A stretch of 64,000 bases of DNA, taken from assembly GCA_951799405.1 (NCBI GenBank), contig OX637338.1:20285297-20349296 (forward strand), given 5' to 3'. A program made the position numbers and the translations under genes. The DNA comes from Agapetus fuscipes. Its lineage: Eukaryota > Arthropoda > Insecta > Trichoptera > Glossosomatidae. The notes beneath the pieces are model-generated. The model was not told the DNA's origin. It was given only the letters and a program-made list of their open reading frames with translations, and searched no databases. Shown here piece by piece: positions 1 through 11,037 of this stretch. Every line of letters begins with the position of its first letter. The stretch's first letter is position 1.

Positions 1-638
1 CTTAGCATGGCACTTGCTAAGGACGTGTAAAACTAAGTTCCTTTCATGTAATACTCATCTGGCACACTGGCATCCTGCTAAGTAGATCTGAAGATGAAGA
101 CGAATATGAAGAGCAGTGATTGTGGCAGCAGTTGTTTGTCTCGCCTAACAGTGGATGGGAGTTGTTATTGATGTGGTACCAGTGCTGGGCTCCCGCGCAC
201 GTAAACGAGCCTGGCGTGATTGACAGCCTGACAATGCTTTATTTGGAGAAGCAGTACACACTCTACCCTGCTGTATGTGTTGTGTATGCTGTATGTGCTG
301 TCTGCTGTGTGGGGCAGATAAGCATCGTAATTATGTGCTTATCTCCAGCACTGATTGTATGAATGTGGGCAGGTCGGGCGTGAAGGCAGACAGGCCACGC
401 TAGACGAACAACGAGCCACGCTAAACAGTTTAGGCCACTGGAGACATGTGTGCGTAAGTGTCGTGTTAGAATAAATCTTTTTGTTCAGTGACATTGCAGA
501 ATACGTATTTAAATGTGGAAGAGTAGTCTGAGAATGAAGGGAAAACAAATTAGCGATCCTGTAGATCAGGCATGTGAGACTCATGTGATATTGGAGGCCA
601 AATGATCTATTTCGTACCAAGTAAGAGGTACTAAATTT
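1..638. other. Unassigned DNA
   Basis: No recognisable gene or repeat. Short open frames here overlap on both strands, show no domain and look like chance. Confidence 0.4.
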
Positions 639-738
639 CCAGACTGATGAAAGGTCAGACTGATAAAAGGTCAGACTAATGAAAAGGCCAGACTGATATT
701 CCAGACTGATGAAAGGCCAGGCGGATATTCCAGACTGA
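639..738 (+). repeat. Short degenerate minisatellite
   Basis: About six imperfect direct copies of a 16-20 bp unit with core CAGACTGATGAAAGG. The array runs straight into the tail repeat at 738, so it may have grown from the 5' part of that insertion. Confidence 0.7.
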
Positions 739-912
739 CCCCGGTTTCAGAGAAAGGCGGCAGGAGTTGCAAGGTTCATGTGAGGTTTTTTGTTTATTTG
801 AATGCACACATTCAGAATGTGCAGGTAAACTTTAATGCTCCCATCTGTGGGTATGCATATAATATGAGCCTTAAATGTTAACATATTATCTTTGCAGCTT
901 AGATTATAGACA
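738..912 (+). repeat. TTAGA-tail repeat, 5'-truncated copy
   Basis: Matches the common tail repeat from the CCGGTTTCAG block through the GTTGCAAGG block to the terminal CAGCTTAGATTATAG. The first ~70 bp of the consensus are missing. It is clearly diverged from the 14.2 and 33.6 kb copies, so it is an older insertion. Confidence 0.75.
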
Positions 913-1076
913 GATGAAATGGCAAGACGGATATAGGTAATGTTTTTAAAAGTTCCTGCGGGCCGCGTGTTGGCATGCCTGGCGTAGATGGATAAAATAA
1001 AAATGAACATTTGATAAGTTAATTAAAGAAAATCAATTATATTCGTTTGGTAATAGTCGTTAAATATGTATTAGTA

Positions 1077-1284
1077 GAGCGCTTTATTTGTGAGAATAAC
1101 ACCTCGAGCATGGACGTCGATACAAAAAGCGCCAATCTTCTAACAATAACCAGTTGCTGTAAGGCTGGATGGAACTTGGTGACCGGTCTTTGGTGAGAGC
1201 AGATGAGTTTTTGAAACCAGCAACTATTTGAAAATAAAGTTATATTTTTGCACACTGCATTTCGATAACGAGTCCGAAGCTTCC
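1077..1284 (-). repeat. SINE-A copy, diverged
   Basis: Antisense SINE-A body. Visible blocks are GAGCGCT, CCAGTTGCTGTAAGGCTGGA, TGACCGGTCTTTGGT and CGAGTCCGAAG. The tRNA-like head is only partly kept and the B box is lost, so this is an old copy. Confidence 0.7.
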
Positions 1285-2566
1285 ACAAGCTATTAGACTA
1301 CATATCGGTATAGAGTGTGAAACAAAAATCGACAGCCATCGAATCGCTTCACTCATATGTAATTTGAAACGCAAATATTTGATCGTAGACACCTCTAGTC
1401 TACGCACCAGTGTCAGTCACCTACTTCATCAGATGAGCAACAAGTCTTGGGAAATATTACTCATAAAATAAGCTAAGCCTATATTGGTTTTATCACTTAT
1501 GAAAATGTTTGAGAATAAGTATTGTTACGATTTACTTGGGTTCAATTTTAATAAAACTTCGATTAAATTTATTTTAGAATCCAATCACATTTGGTTCACA
1601 GTTAACTTTCGTACTCTCTCGCTCAATGGCTCTAGTACTAGTCCACCTTCAAGCATCGCCATCTCTATAGATAAGTGTTTAAGGATACTATGGAATACGC
1701 CAGACCATGCTAGAATCTTCTTAATTAGAAGCATCGAGCGAACACTAGTATGACTATCCAAATACATACCTACGTCTAAAGACACACACACACAAGTAAG
1801 TAAACACACACATTCAAACAATCATAAGTAAACATACACAGAAATACAATCATGCATTCGTAACAGTAGGATGTATATTATTCGACTGCGTGTGGTACTT
1901 ACTCGTATATTTGTTGGTTGAGCGTGAACAGACAGTTGGTGTGAGCTTATTAAGAGGTTGTGTGTTCAACATACAGAATAACGAAACGTTCTGGATTTGT
2001 ATTTGTAATGGATAAAAAATATAGAAGCAGCCTGTTAAAGAGGCGCGCGATAGCATCAGCTGAGCCCTGCCCGTCCAAGGCGAGGAGAGAAACCATAGAC
2101 CGAGATATTGTGTGCGGCGCGCGTAGATGCTCAGATAGCGCGCTGGGCGAGCTGTCAAACTGTGAGCGATGGTTGTCTATGGCCGCGTGGGCGGATCGCA
2201 ATGCGCGATACAACTTCGAAATATTCCACACTTACCCAGCGGTAATTTGTACAATAATTTGTCACATTTTTTTCAAGTGGTCAACACTGCGCGGTGAAAA
2301 ATTCTAATTTCAAAATAATTGATACCTATTCGACGTTCAAAAAGACGAATCGAATTTTACGCGAACAGTGAACAAAATTCAAAGTTTCAAAACAAAAATG
2401 TAGTTTGTAAATCTTCCATTATATAAAATCAAATGTTTGTCTTGTATGGACTCATAAGCTACTGAACAGATTGCGATGAAACTAACATAGATTATTGTGT
2501 ACATACCAACTTAGTTTTCTGTATAAAAATACACTGGAGCAATAAAGGAAATGAGACACATTTAAA
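1285..2566. other. Unassigned DNA with a CpG-rich patch
   Basis: No recognisable element. Positions 2035-2220 are richer in GC and CpG than the surroundings and carry overlapping open frames on both strands (the plus frame runs 1960-2307, 115 codons). I recognise no domain. It could be a host regulatory segment or an old exon, but nothing in the sequence decides this. Confidence 0.35.
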
Positions 2567-2664
2567 TGTGTACTAACAAAATAAAAACAAACCTGATATA
2601 GATAAACCTTGTAACTTCTGCCGCCTTTCCCTGAACGAGGTGGCATTGGCAAAAGCGAACCAAG
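2567..2664 (-). repeat. TTAGA-tail repeat fragment
   Basis: Antisense central part of the tail repeat (TGCCGCCTTTCCCTGAA, then GGCATTGGCAAAAGCGAACC). It stops abruptly where the 5S-like sequence begins, so the 5S-SINE chimera probably inserted in or beside it. Confidence 0.7.
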
Positions 2665-2666
2665 GC

Positions 2667-2776
2667 GCCAATGACGATACCATGTTGAAAGCACCGGTTC
2701 TCATCAGATCACCGAAGTTAAGCAACATTGGGCGCGGATGCTACTTGGATGGGTGACCGCTAGGTACACCGAGTGT
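2667..2776 (+). pseudogene. 5S rRNA-like sequence (pseudogene or SINE head)
   Basis: About 110 of the usual ~120 nt of 5S rRNA can be followed in order. It opens with GCCAATGACGATACCATG, continues through a CGGTTCTC..ATCACCGAAGTTAAGC region (the internal A-box part), then GGGCGCGG, then ACTTGGATGGGTGACCGC (the C-box part), and closes with a degraded ACACCGAGTGT. Several substitutions and the missing closing stem argue against a working 5S gene. It runs without a spacer into SINE-A. It is either the RNA polymerase III head of a 5S-tRNA SINE or the product of a template switch between 5S RNA and SINE RNA. The 5S identity is clear; the mechanism is inferred. Confidence 0.88.
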
Positions 2777-3061
2777 CCAGTAGCAACACTTCGGACTCGT
2801 AAATGGAAGGTTGTGGATACGAATCCCGGCGGAGCGCAAAAATATACCATTTATATTTCCAAATGTGCTCTTCGCTGGGTTGAAAAATTCATAAACCTTT
2901 ACCAAAGACCGGTCACTGGAAGGTCCATCCAACCTTACAACAACTGTGTCTTGCTTGAGAATTGGCGCTTTCTACAGCGACGACCAAGCTCGCAGAGGGC
3001 TCTTGAGGTGTGATACAAACAAAAACAGCGCTCACCAAAGAAATCATCCTAATTATTATTA
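2777..3061 (+). mobile_element. SINE-A joined to the 5S-like head
   Basis: tRNA-derived SINE. The partial A-box region (CCAGTAGCAACAC), the anticodon-loop region (ACTCGTAAATGG) and a B-box-like ATACGAATCCC are followed by the SINE-A body (CTTCGCTGGGTTG, ACCAAAGACCGGTCAC, GAATTGGCGCTTTC) and a 3' end of AAATCATCC plus short ATT repeats. Compared with the intact head at 22.5 kb, the first ~15-20 nt are replaced by 5S-like sequence. SINEs are non-coding and need a LINE for mobility. Confidence 0.85.
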
Positions 3062-3828
3062 AATGCAGTATGATACAGTAACAACAATAAGACGAGCCAC
3101 TACAAGGGGTGGCAGGGTACACCTAGTATTGTATAGAAAAAGCTGAAAGCGTTCTGTTTACTTGTCAAGAGAACTTTTACCGGTGGTGATTATAAGTGAC
3201 AGTGAAAATAGTGTATTTAATGCGATAAACAAACATATTGTTTTAGTCAATTTTCATGTCAATCATTTAAATATTCAGAAGCGATGTATTATTTACTATC
3301 TGGTTAGTCCCTCCTACGTCTCGCCTACCCTGCCGCGGTAATGGAGTTGTATCCACTGGAATGATTGTTTTCCCGCCTGTGAGTCCTGGTGTTGCCAGCT
3401 CTGTGTGAGCTCATGCTCTGCTCTATGGTAATGAGGAGCACTCGTGACGCACGACACCATCAGGAGCGCCTACATGGCAGCACTAAGGCACATGACTTCA
3501 TAAGAGAAGAGTATTCTGATAATTCTAACCGCTCCCCAACCCAACAATCTGGATCTCTAGACGCCACCATCAACATTGTAAACCGTTTCCTTTAGTCCTT
3601 GCATATCTAAAGTTTCACTTCATTCCGAGTCAAAATATGTTATTGAAATTCATTCATAAATTCAATCAATTCATTCACTTGTTTGATCCATTTTCTTCTT
3701 TTCTATCCCCCTGTATATCCGAACTTTCACAGCTTCACCCACATTATCAAGATTTTTCTTTCATACGAGTGATAAGTCTTATATTTCTCTTTTTGTATAT
3801 TTTCTATTTTTTCTCCACTCTCTGTCTT
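3062..3828. other. Unassigned DNA
   Basis: No gene or known element recognised. The 65-68 codon open frames in this stretch are low-complexity and unsupported. Confidence 0.4.
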
Positions 3829-4062
3829 ATCTAATCTAATCTAAGTTGCAAAGATATGCAACATTGCGGATTCATATTATATGCATTCTCACAAGCAGAC
3901 AGGTACAAGTTTGCGCTTGCACATGCTGCATGTGAACTTACAACATAATAACCCAAATCTCAAATGAACATACAACTCTGCAACTCTTGGTGGTTACAGG
4001 GTTGACATTGGCAAAGTGAACCATTTTCTACAGCATGGGTGGTCAGCCGCATACCGATACCA
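3829..4062 (-). repeat. TTAGA-tail repeat, nearly full
   Basis: Antisense copy that begins with four TCTAA units, then GTTGCAAAGATATGC, and runs through the GCAACTCTTG block to CATGGGTGGTCAGCCGCATACC. It ends within a few bases of the family's common 5' start. Confidence 0.88.
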
Positions 4063-4989
4063 ATGTCGGTCTCTAATATTCCATTCTTTCGACGTGCTGA
4101 ACTATCTCACTATTTTTTCAACACCTGCACTTTAACAAGATCTGTCAGCAGTATTGATTATCCTCTAATGACTGACTGTACCAGTAACCACAGCTGTTTC
4201 TACACTGAGGGTGGTGTCCCCACTCCCCGCGGTATGAATGCACTTCCTTCGCTGTGTGGTATGCACTATGCACTATGCGGGCAGCCCTACATTACTGGAG
4301 ACGTATTTGCATACAGATCAGCTGGCAGATCTGCGGGGGGAGGGGTGGGGGAGGTTACGATGGAATCGCGTTTTTTTTGTGGGGCCTCCTGAGTCCTGTA
4401 CCCAATCAAACAAAGCGATTTTCAAAAAAAATATTGCCACTGAAATAGCGACACCTGTGAACACTTTAATTTCCCTTGGAATTTTTTTTACGTGATGGCT
4501 GAGTATAAACGAGCAGTTGTACACTTGGGACAGCACGCACACATTCACAAGTCCCTGTAAGGCACCTCAGCAATGGCGCACTAGGCATTCGTACAAACAC
4601 GAAACGTCACTTTATAAAATATGGTTAAGATATTTATTTAAGAATTATGACGTTTGAAGTTGAAAATTAAACCCATTAAAAAGAGTGTATTTTAAAGACC
4701 AACATAAAGCTGATGCTTATAATTTTAGATAGCTTTTTTTAAAGTAAAGACTGAAGCAAAGGTGAAGAGCTCAAATAATCTCACTTACGGTTTTTTTCAC
4801 AAACAGTAAAGCCATGGCTCATCCGCAGCGTACACCAAATTTTCCATAAACAAGAACGATGATCGGTAGATCAGCTATGTATTAAATGTCATTATGTCAC
4901 AAAATACACTGTGTACCTACTACAACTGAATGTATGAAACCACAGAGGTGTGCATTCCATGCAGGCACATGCGCCTAATAGGTAGGCAA
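4063..4989. other. Unassigned DNA
   Basis: No element recognised. A G-rich run (4336-4352) followed by a T run makes this a low-complexity segment. The overlapping open frames at 4039-4495 are in three frames at once and look like chance. Confidence 0.4.
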
Positions 4990-5497
4990 TCTAATCTTAT
5001 CTAATCTAATCTAAGTTGCAAAGTATAAGTGACATTAGAGATTCACATTATATGCATTTTCACAAAACAGACATGTTTAAGTTCGCGCTTAAACATGCCG
5101 CATGTAGTCCTACAATATAAAAACCCGAATTTCAAATGAACATACACCCTGCAACTCCTGCCGACCTTCCCTGAAACAGGGGTGACATTGGCAAAGTGAA
5201 CCATTTTCTACAGCATAGGCATGGTCCGCCGCATACCAACCTATAAGTCAAGGAGCATACACAACAAATTACATTTTTTTAAATCAACAAATTATAACAT
5301 GTATGGACATCAAAAACTAACAGAAAACAAATTCTAATTTAAAAAAAAACCCTAGCCGCCAACATCACAGATTAACCGCCATTTCTTTCTGTCCTTACAC
5401 ACTTCTTTCATTTCCTCCAGAGTCATAACCTTCTTCATACAAGCTCTTCTTTTATTATGACTCTATACTTTCAACATATACTTTCTTCGTCAGTCAA
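4990..5497 (-). mobile_element. 5'-truncated RTE-like LINE with TTAGA-tail 3' end
   Basis: Antisense element. The tail repeat occupies 4990-5253 and ends in TCTAA units. It is preceded on the sense strand by an AT-rich spacer and then, at 5355-5497, the end of the LINE reading frame. That part is recognisable by comparison with the 9.9 kb copy (same CCGCCATTTCTTTCTGTCC block). An internal deletion joins the GACTCT block directly to AACATATACTTTCTTCGTCA. It links the abundant tail repeat physically to a LINE coding end. Confidence 0.8.
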
Positions 5498-5750
5498 TAT
5501 AGGGTAAAAATAAAAATAAAAGCAGCTTGATAATCAGAATTAAAGTTCAAAATTTAAGTTCGATTGGAGTCATCTTTTGCACTGCAGTTAATTTCAAATG
5601 AGTTATTTTAAAGGAATGGAAGAAAATATTTATTATGAAATGAATTGCCTATACCCTGTGCACGCGCCTGTGAAACCAGCACTAGTTTTCTTTCAAATAA
5701 GGATGACTTTGGTAAAGCAACACTTTAAATTGTTATAGACTTACGGCCTT

Positions 5751-5866
5751 ATTCATTAGATTGGTTGAACCCAAAACCAGAGATAAACGAGTTTATTAGT
5801 ATGGGAAATCTGACTTTATGCTGGTTTAAAAATTAAAACGTTTTTATGAATAAGGGAGAACTAGTT
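5751..5866. mobile_element. Possible short MITE
   Basis: About 116 bp bounded by an inverted pair, CCTTATTCAT on the left and ATGAATAAGG on the right, with AAAACC/GGTTT also facing each other inside. No target duplication is visible, so the boundaries are approximate and the superfamily is open. A similar inverted GTTATTCAC/GTGAATAAC pair lies at 11.67-11.78 kb. Confidence 0.45.
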
Positions 5867-6308
5867 CAACAACAAAAACAAAAGAGTAAACTACCTACTC
5901 GGAAACAAAACGAGCAATTACTAAGAAATTATTGAAAATCACAGGGAGAATGAATTATTCAAGTTACATGAAATACCTGAAGGGTTGAGGGGTGGAGGAG
6001 GGTGAAGGGGGAGGTGGTGCATTTGTTTCTAGAAATATAAAAACTAAGTTGTCGTTTCGTGGAAGTCGGTTTCCGTGAGTGCCGTGCGCTGGCCACAAGA
6101 ATGCATTAAATGCAAATTTGGCGTTTGTGTTGTTATCGCCACAACGCAGGGTGCACTTGTGGCCAGATCAGATTGCGGCGGCGCGGCGATTAAAGCAACG
6201 GGCATGTGTGTGATTAGACAGGTCGTGGAGGGAACTTACACGTGCATGTCAACACTGCCGTAGCTCACTAAGACATATTCAAACATTATACAGCTCCTGA
6301 TCCGCGTG
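5867..6308. other. Unassigned DNA
   Basis: A G-rich run at 5985-6020 is the only obvious structure. I see no supported gene or element. Confidence 0.4.
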
Positions 6309-6470
6309 CTGTAAAAATTGGTTCACTTTTGCCAATGCCACCTTGGTTTCAGGAAAAGGCGGCAGAAGTTGCAAAGTTTATGTTCATGTGAGGTTTTGTT
6401 TATTTGTATGCACGCATGCAGAATGTGTAGGCGCGAACCTGCATGTGCCTGTCTGTGAAACGAACACTTG
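6309..6470 (+). repeat. TTAGA-tail repeat, both ends truncated
   Basis: Sense copy starting at CTGTAAAAATTGGTTCAC and continuing through GAAAAGGCGGCAGAAGTTGC to TGCCTGTCTGTGAAACG. It lacks the terminal TTAGA tract. It resembles the 738 bp copy (GGCGGCAG variant) more than the 34 kb copies. Confidence 0.75.
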
Positions 6471-6639
6471 ATGCGCATGTTGGATGAAGATGTTGTCTAA
6501 CCAAGAGATTTAGGGATGAACACTAAATGCCTCACGGTCTTCTTATTTACAGGAAGAAGCTGTGTGAAAGATATGCACGTCCATCGAAAAATAGATCAAG
6601 GAAACAAACCCTGCAGGGCTTAGTTTTGTACACAACATT

Positions 6640-7165
6640 ATTTTCCTATTATTGGCGGTCCACAATGGCATATTGGTTCCGACATTGATGTATGGAAGTG
6701 AGGCGTGGACAGTTAATGAATGTGAGCTGAGTAAAGTATGTACGGTTGAAATGGCTTACCTGAGAGCAATGGCTGGAAAGACACTGAATGATAGAGTACG
6801 TAATGATTGGGTGATGAACGAGTGTGGTATAAAAGAGAATATGAGAATGAAAGTACAAAAAAGTACGATGAGATGGTTCGGACATCTCGAAAGAATGGAT
6901 GATGAACGACCAGCGAAGAAAGTGTATAAAGGAAATGTCAGAGGAAAGCGCGGAAGGGGAAGGCCGAGGAAAGAATGGTTGGACCCACAGATCACGGAAT
7001 ATAAAGTTGGACCAAATAGGTGAGATTGCGAAAGAATGGAACCTGCAGAGTGAGAATAAGAGAAGAGTATGTATGAAAAAGGTGATGAATATTGAGGAAA
7101 TGAAAGTGGTTTGTAAGGACAGAAAAAATTGGAGGCGCATCTGCGGAGGTACCGGCCACCCCTAG
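6640..7165 (+). pseudogene. RTE-like LINE ORF, C-terminal remnant
   Basis: The plus-strand frame carries the post-reverse-transcriptase region typical of RTE-type and related LINEs: LVPTLMYGSEAW, then a helical segment, then MRWFGHLERMDDER, then a basic GRGRPRKEW. The frame breaks near 6985 inside GRPRKEW/LD. A short insertion bounded by a repeated GTTGGAC shifts the reading frame, and the rest continues in another frame (QIGEIAKEWN to KDRKNWRRIC, ending at 7163). The catalytic palm and the endonuclease are absent, so it is dead. It is a sibling of the 9.9 kb remnant but has no TTAGA tail after it. Confidence 0.85.
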
Positions 7166-7821
7166 TGGAACGGCGGCAGGATACAGTACAGTACGTAGGT
7201 GAAAATAATGTAAAAAAAAATTACATGAAAAATATGAATAGTGGACATTTGAACCGCAACGTGACGTTGGTGGTTGGCGCCTAAATACTCCCAGCTACTC
7301 CCAGGCCGCGTGCAGGGCGCGGCAGTTATGCTAATCCAGAAAAAACGCCACACCATCAACACCTACCCGGGGCGCACCACCTCCTCACCTGTAAAACCTA
7401 TAGGTGTGTGTGGGGGGGGGGAGGTAATGCGGGTCACTGGAGAGATTAGCGGAGACCGGCTGCAGAGAGCTGTTATCCTGGTGTTATGCACCATGCTTCA
7501 TGTGGAAAGAAAATTCCGCTGATAGTTGACACAATTTATGATCTTTAGGAACGTTAACATTATAATTGCGTTATTTTAAAAGTAGGTGCATTTATATCTT
7601 GAATAAAAATCTAATAATTTTGTACATGTTTGTTTACCCGTGAAGAGTAGGTAAAACATGAAAATGTACTGAAAACTCCGTGTGTTACAATTTGTTTTCA
7701 GTTTGTAAAAATAAACAACTATGGAAAATTATCTTTACTTTAACATGGCATGTGTTGTTGCTTTACTTTTTAAAATAAGGTAAAGTTTTTCACATTTATA
7801 ATTAAAATTGATCTGGATTTT
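7166..7821. other. Unassigned DNA
   Basis: Includes a run of nine Gs near 7415. No supported element or gene. Confidence 0.4.
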
Positions 7822-8310
7822 CTTAATCTAATGTAAGTTGCAAAATATATGTAACATTAAATACTTCACATTATATGCACTTTCACAAACAGACATGCAC
7901 AAGTTCGCGCTTAAACATGCCACATGTGGTCTTACAATATAAAAACCCGAATCTCACATGGACATAGGTACACCCTGCAACTCCTGCCGATTTTCCCTGA
8001 AATAGGGGTGACATTGGATATGTGAACCATTTTCTACAGCATGGGTGGTCAGCCGCAATCCGACATATAAGTCAAGGAAAAATACAAAACAAATTACATT
8101 TTTTAAATCAACAAATTATAATATGTATTGACATAAAAAAATAACAGAAAACAAATTTTAATTTACGAAACCCTAGTCGCCTACATCACAGATCAACCGC
8201 CATTTCTTTCTGTCCTTACACACTTCTTTCATTTCCTCCAGAGTTAGGTATAACCACGTTATAACCTTCTTCATACAGGCTCTCCTTTTATTATGACTCT
8301 GGATATTCCA
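7822..8310 (-). mobile_element. 5'-truncated RTE-like LINE with TTAGA-tail 3' end
   Basis: Antisense. The tail repeat runs 7822-8079, an AT-rich spacer follows, then a LINE coding remnant at 8165-8310 (CCGCCATTTCTTTCTGTCC and CATTTCCTCCAGAGT blocks). A ~15-bp insertion disrupts the coding part after CCAGAGT. Spacer and coding end align with the 5.0 kb copy, so both derive from the same LINE subfamily. Confidence 0.8.
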
Positions 8311-8579
8311 TTCATTCATTACGTAAAATTATTGCTGTTTTTGTTAACTCTAATGCACCAGAAAAGTACAATTGGAAATGGTGAATACATGAAGTACCTA
8401 TATGGAAAAAAAGGTGCTTGAAATAAAAATCCAAGTTTCCATTATCTAAATTACAAATAAATCACATCTAAACAGAAGTATCTGATATCAGAAATATTAC
8501 ACACAGCGCTGGGAGCGCCCGCGCCGTCCCGACGCCAAGAAGCCGCAGTGACAGAGAGAGAACAATATATAATAGGAGG

Positions 8580-9012
8580 CAGGCCCGGATTAACCCCTCT
8601 GGGGGCCCTGGTGCGGGGTAAAGCTCGGGGTCTCTATATGCCCCCCCCCCCCTCCAAGAAAATCCCCCTCCCTCTCTCCATGAAAATTCCCTCAACCCTT
8701 CTCTCCTTCTTTTCCATAACCTCAAAGATGCATATATTTTCCGAAAAAAAAGTACGTTGAAGTTTTTTCTAGAAAATATTTTTTAGCTTTTGGGAGTTGC
8801 TTCATAAGACTTACACCCCGAAGACATTTTGTTGTAATGCTTGTAAACTAATTTCTATTAAGTCTGTCATTGGGGACCCCTTTGGTCACAAATGCCAGGA
8901 AAGACCTGGGCATTAATAAAAATATAAGAGTTTTGTTGGCCCTGTGGGAACCCTTAATGTGTGGGGGCCCTGGTTCGGTTGTACCGCTCGAACCGCCCTT
9001 AATCCGGGCCTG
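8580..9012. mobile_element. Non-autonomous hAT-type MITE
   Basis: A 433-bp element whose termini are a 14-bp perfect inverted repeat, CAGGCCCGGATTAA and TTAATCCGGGCCTG. It is flanked by an exact 8-bp direct repeat ATAGGAGG (8572-8579 and 9013-9020). An 8-bp duplication with CAG..CTG ends is the hAT signature. A second GGGGGCCCTGGT motif appears near both ends (forward near 8600, same strand near 8962), and a C-run sits at 8641-8652. No transposase frame is present, so mobility would need an enzyme from elsewhere. The perfect target duplication suggests a fairly young insertion. Confidence 0.9.
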
Positions 9013-9020
9013 ATAGGAGG

Positions 9021-9560
9021 GAGAGGGACGCAGTAATCCCAGATCCGCCGCCAGGGGATTTATGGCGCTGCAATCGCGGGATCGGAAATAAATATGGCGT
9101 ATCGAACCAACATCTGTGGACACTAAATTAAAAATGGCATCTACATTGTTTTGCGGTATTTTTTCGGCGTTATTTACGTTTTGATTCCCAGCCGAGAGAT
9201 GTTTTGATTGTCTGACCTTCCATGCCTGTCCTCCATTTTGCTTTTTTTCTGTATCGTAAAATTGTCTTAAACAGAATTGGTTTTATCTGATTTATTTTGC
9301 GGGACATTTGAATAAAAAATAATACAACAGAAATTTCAGATGTAGTATTGCTGTAACGCAAAAGCCGCCAACAGAATAAAATCAAATTTAGATAACAAAA
9401 CAACGACACACAAAATAAATTTCACGGAATGACAATATTTAATTTATTCTTCTACGGAAGAGATTTATATCGTCTATGGTTTAATTAATTACCAACCTAA
9501 AAGAACAATAAGTAGGTATCTAGTATTTATACCTACCTACCAACTCTTCTATAATAATAA
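9021..9560. other. Unassigned DNA
   Basis: AT-rich, no recognisable gene or repeat. Confidence 0.4.
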
Positions 9561-9919
9561 TCTATAATCTAAGTTGCAAGGATATATTCATTTAAAGCTC
9601 TCAGATGTATGCCCACAAACCAACAAGTGTAGTTCGCGCTTACAAATGCTGAATGTGTACTTACAAATAAAATCCAAACCTCAAATGAACATAAGCCCCA
9701 CAACTTTTGCCGACCTTCCCTGAAACAGGGGTGACATTGGCAAAGTGAACCATTTTTTACAGTATGGGTGGTCAGCCTCATACCAACCTATAAGTCAAGG
9801 AATATGAATAATAAATTACATTTAAATATAAAAAAGAACAAAAACCTTACAAAGAAATCTATACAAAAAAAAGTCAAAAATTTCCTATGCAAAAAATGTA
9901 GCAAATGAATACACCAACA
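9561..9919 (-). repeat. TTAGA-tail repeat as LINE 3' UTR
   Basis: Antisense tail repeat (9561-9801) with a TTATAGA-type terminal tract rather than TTAGA. An AT-rich spacer leads to the stop codon of the LINE frame at 9920. This is the clearest demonstration that the tail repeat is the 3' UTR of this LINE. Confidence 0.88.
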
Positions 9920-10204
9920 TTAGAAATCAACATTGCAGATTAGCCGCCACTTCTTCCTGTCCTTGCATACTTCTTTCATTTCATCCAGAGTCATAACCTT
10001 TTTCATACAAGTCCTCCTTTTATTATGACTCTGGATATCCCAGTCATTCGCTATTTCAGAGATTTGATCCTTCCATACTTTTCTCGGTCTTCCTCTACCA
10101 CGACATCCATCTATTCTAGCAACATATACTTTCTTCGTCAATCTTTCATCACTCATTCTCTCCAAATGCCCGAACCATCTTAACATACTTCTTTTAATCT
10201 TCAC
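9920..10204 (-). pseudogene. RTE-like LINE ORF, C-terminal 94 codons
   Basis: Open for 94 codons on the minus strand. The N-terminal third carries LRWFGHLERMSDERLTKK, followed by a basic GCRGRGRPRKVW segment (about residues 34-44), then DQISEIANDWD and a charged C terminus with KKVMTLDEMKEVCKDRKKW. This is the post-polymerase tail of RTE-type LINEs. The element is 5'-truncated at about 10,204, so endonuclease and polymerase are gone and it cannot act alone. No internal stop is present, so it is younger than the 6.6 kb sibling. The ATG at 10,204 is an internal methionine, not a true start. Confidence 0.85.
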
Positions 10205-11037
10205 TTCATGGGATTCTTCATGGGATTATACGAGTCCGTAATGTCGGCCCACGTAATCCCACATTAACATTAAAGAAATTTACAAAATTACTATTTTCAA
10301 ATTTATAGACTTGGATTTTAGATCAACACATTTTTAACTCTAAGTATAACATACAACTCTCTCGATTTTGACTTTTAAAAGTACATAACTAATAAATCAC
10401 GAAGCTCGCTTGAACACGATTTCATTGGTAGACAAAAAATTGAATGAATTCATATCCGTAAAACTTATGAAGTAATTGTAAATTACTGATACATTTTGGT
10501 TTGACACGCAAAAAGCGAGCCTCGGATAGAAGAGAAAAGCTGAGAGCCTCGGATAAGGTTTTTGCGCGTATTGTGAGAGGTGTTGGAGTGAACAGTTTGC
10601 TATCTGCACATCAATCATTTATCACGTTTCCAAGATAGCGGCGTTCGCGCGCGAAAAGTGACAGACGGGCGACTGAAACATAACCTCAAAAGTCAGAGTG
10701 GATTGACTTATCGGTGACAGATTGAGAGCTGAATTCAATGATAAAAGTGTGCTGCCGAATCGATTCTAGAAGTGATGCTTATCATACATCAGTAACTTTA
10801 CGATTTGAAAAATTCAAAGAAAACATTATTTGAATTTTGGATCTACCTACATTAATATGTTTTCAAGCAATTCAGTAGTAATTTTCTTCTCCTTTATCAA
10901 GGCGAATGTTTCTCTATTAGAAATAAAATATGTGAATAAAACCAATGGAAGTAATATTGTATAATATGAGCGGTATAATATAATATAATATTTACAGGTA
11001 TTAGACAGACTAATCAATCAACGACAATTGTACATAA
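10205..11037. other. Unassigned DNA
   Basis: A CpG-containing patch at 10,500-10,720 stands out from AT-rich surroundings, with a direct repeat GAGCCTCGGATA at about 10,518 and 10,545. No gene is supported. Confidence 0.35.

Noticed and set aside
1960..2307. 115-codon plus frame
   Set aside because: Overlaps two minus-strand frames in the same CpG-rich patch and shows no domain.
3829..3850. TCTAA / TTAGA runs as telomeric repeats
   Set aside because: The insect telomere unit is TTAGG. These runs are short and always at the 3' end of the tail repeat, so they are retroelement tails.
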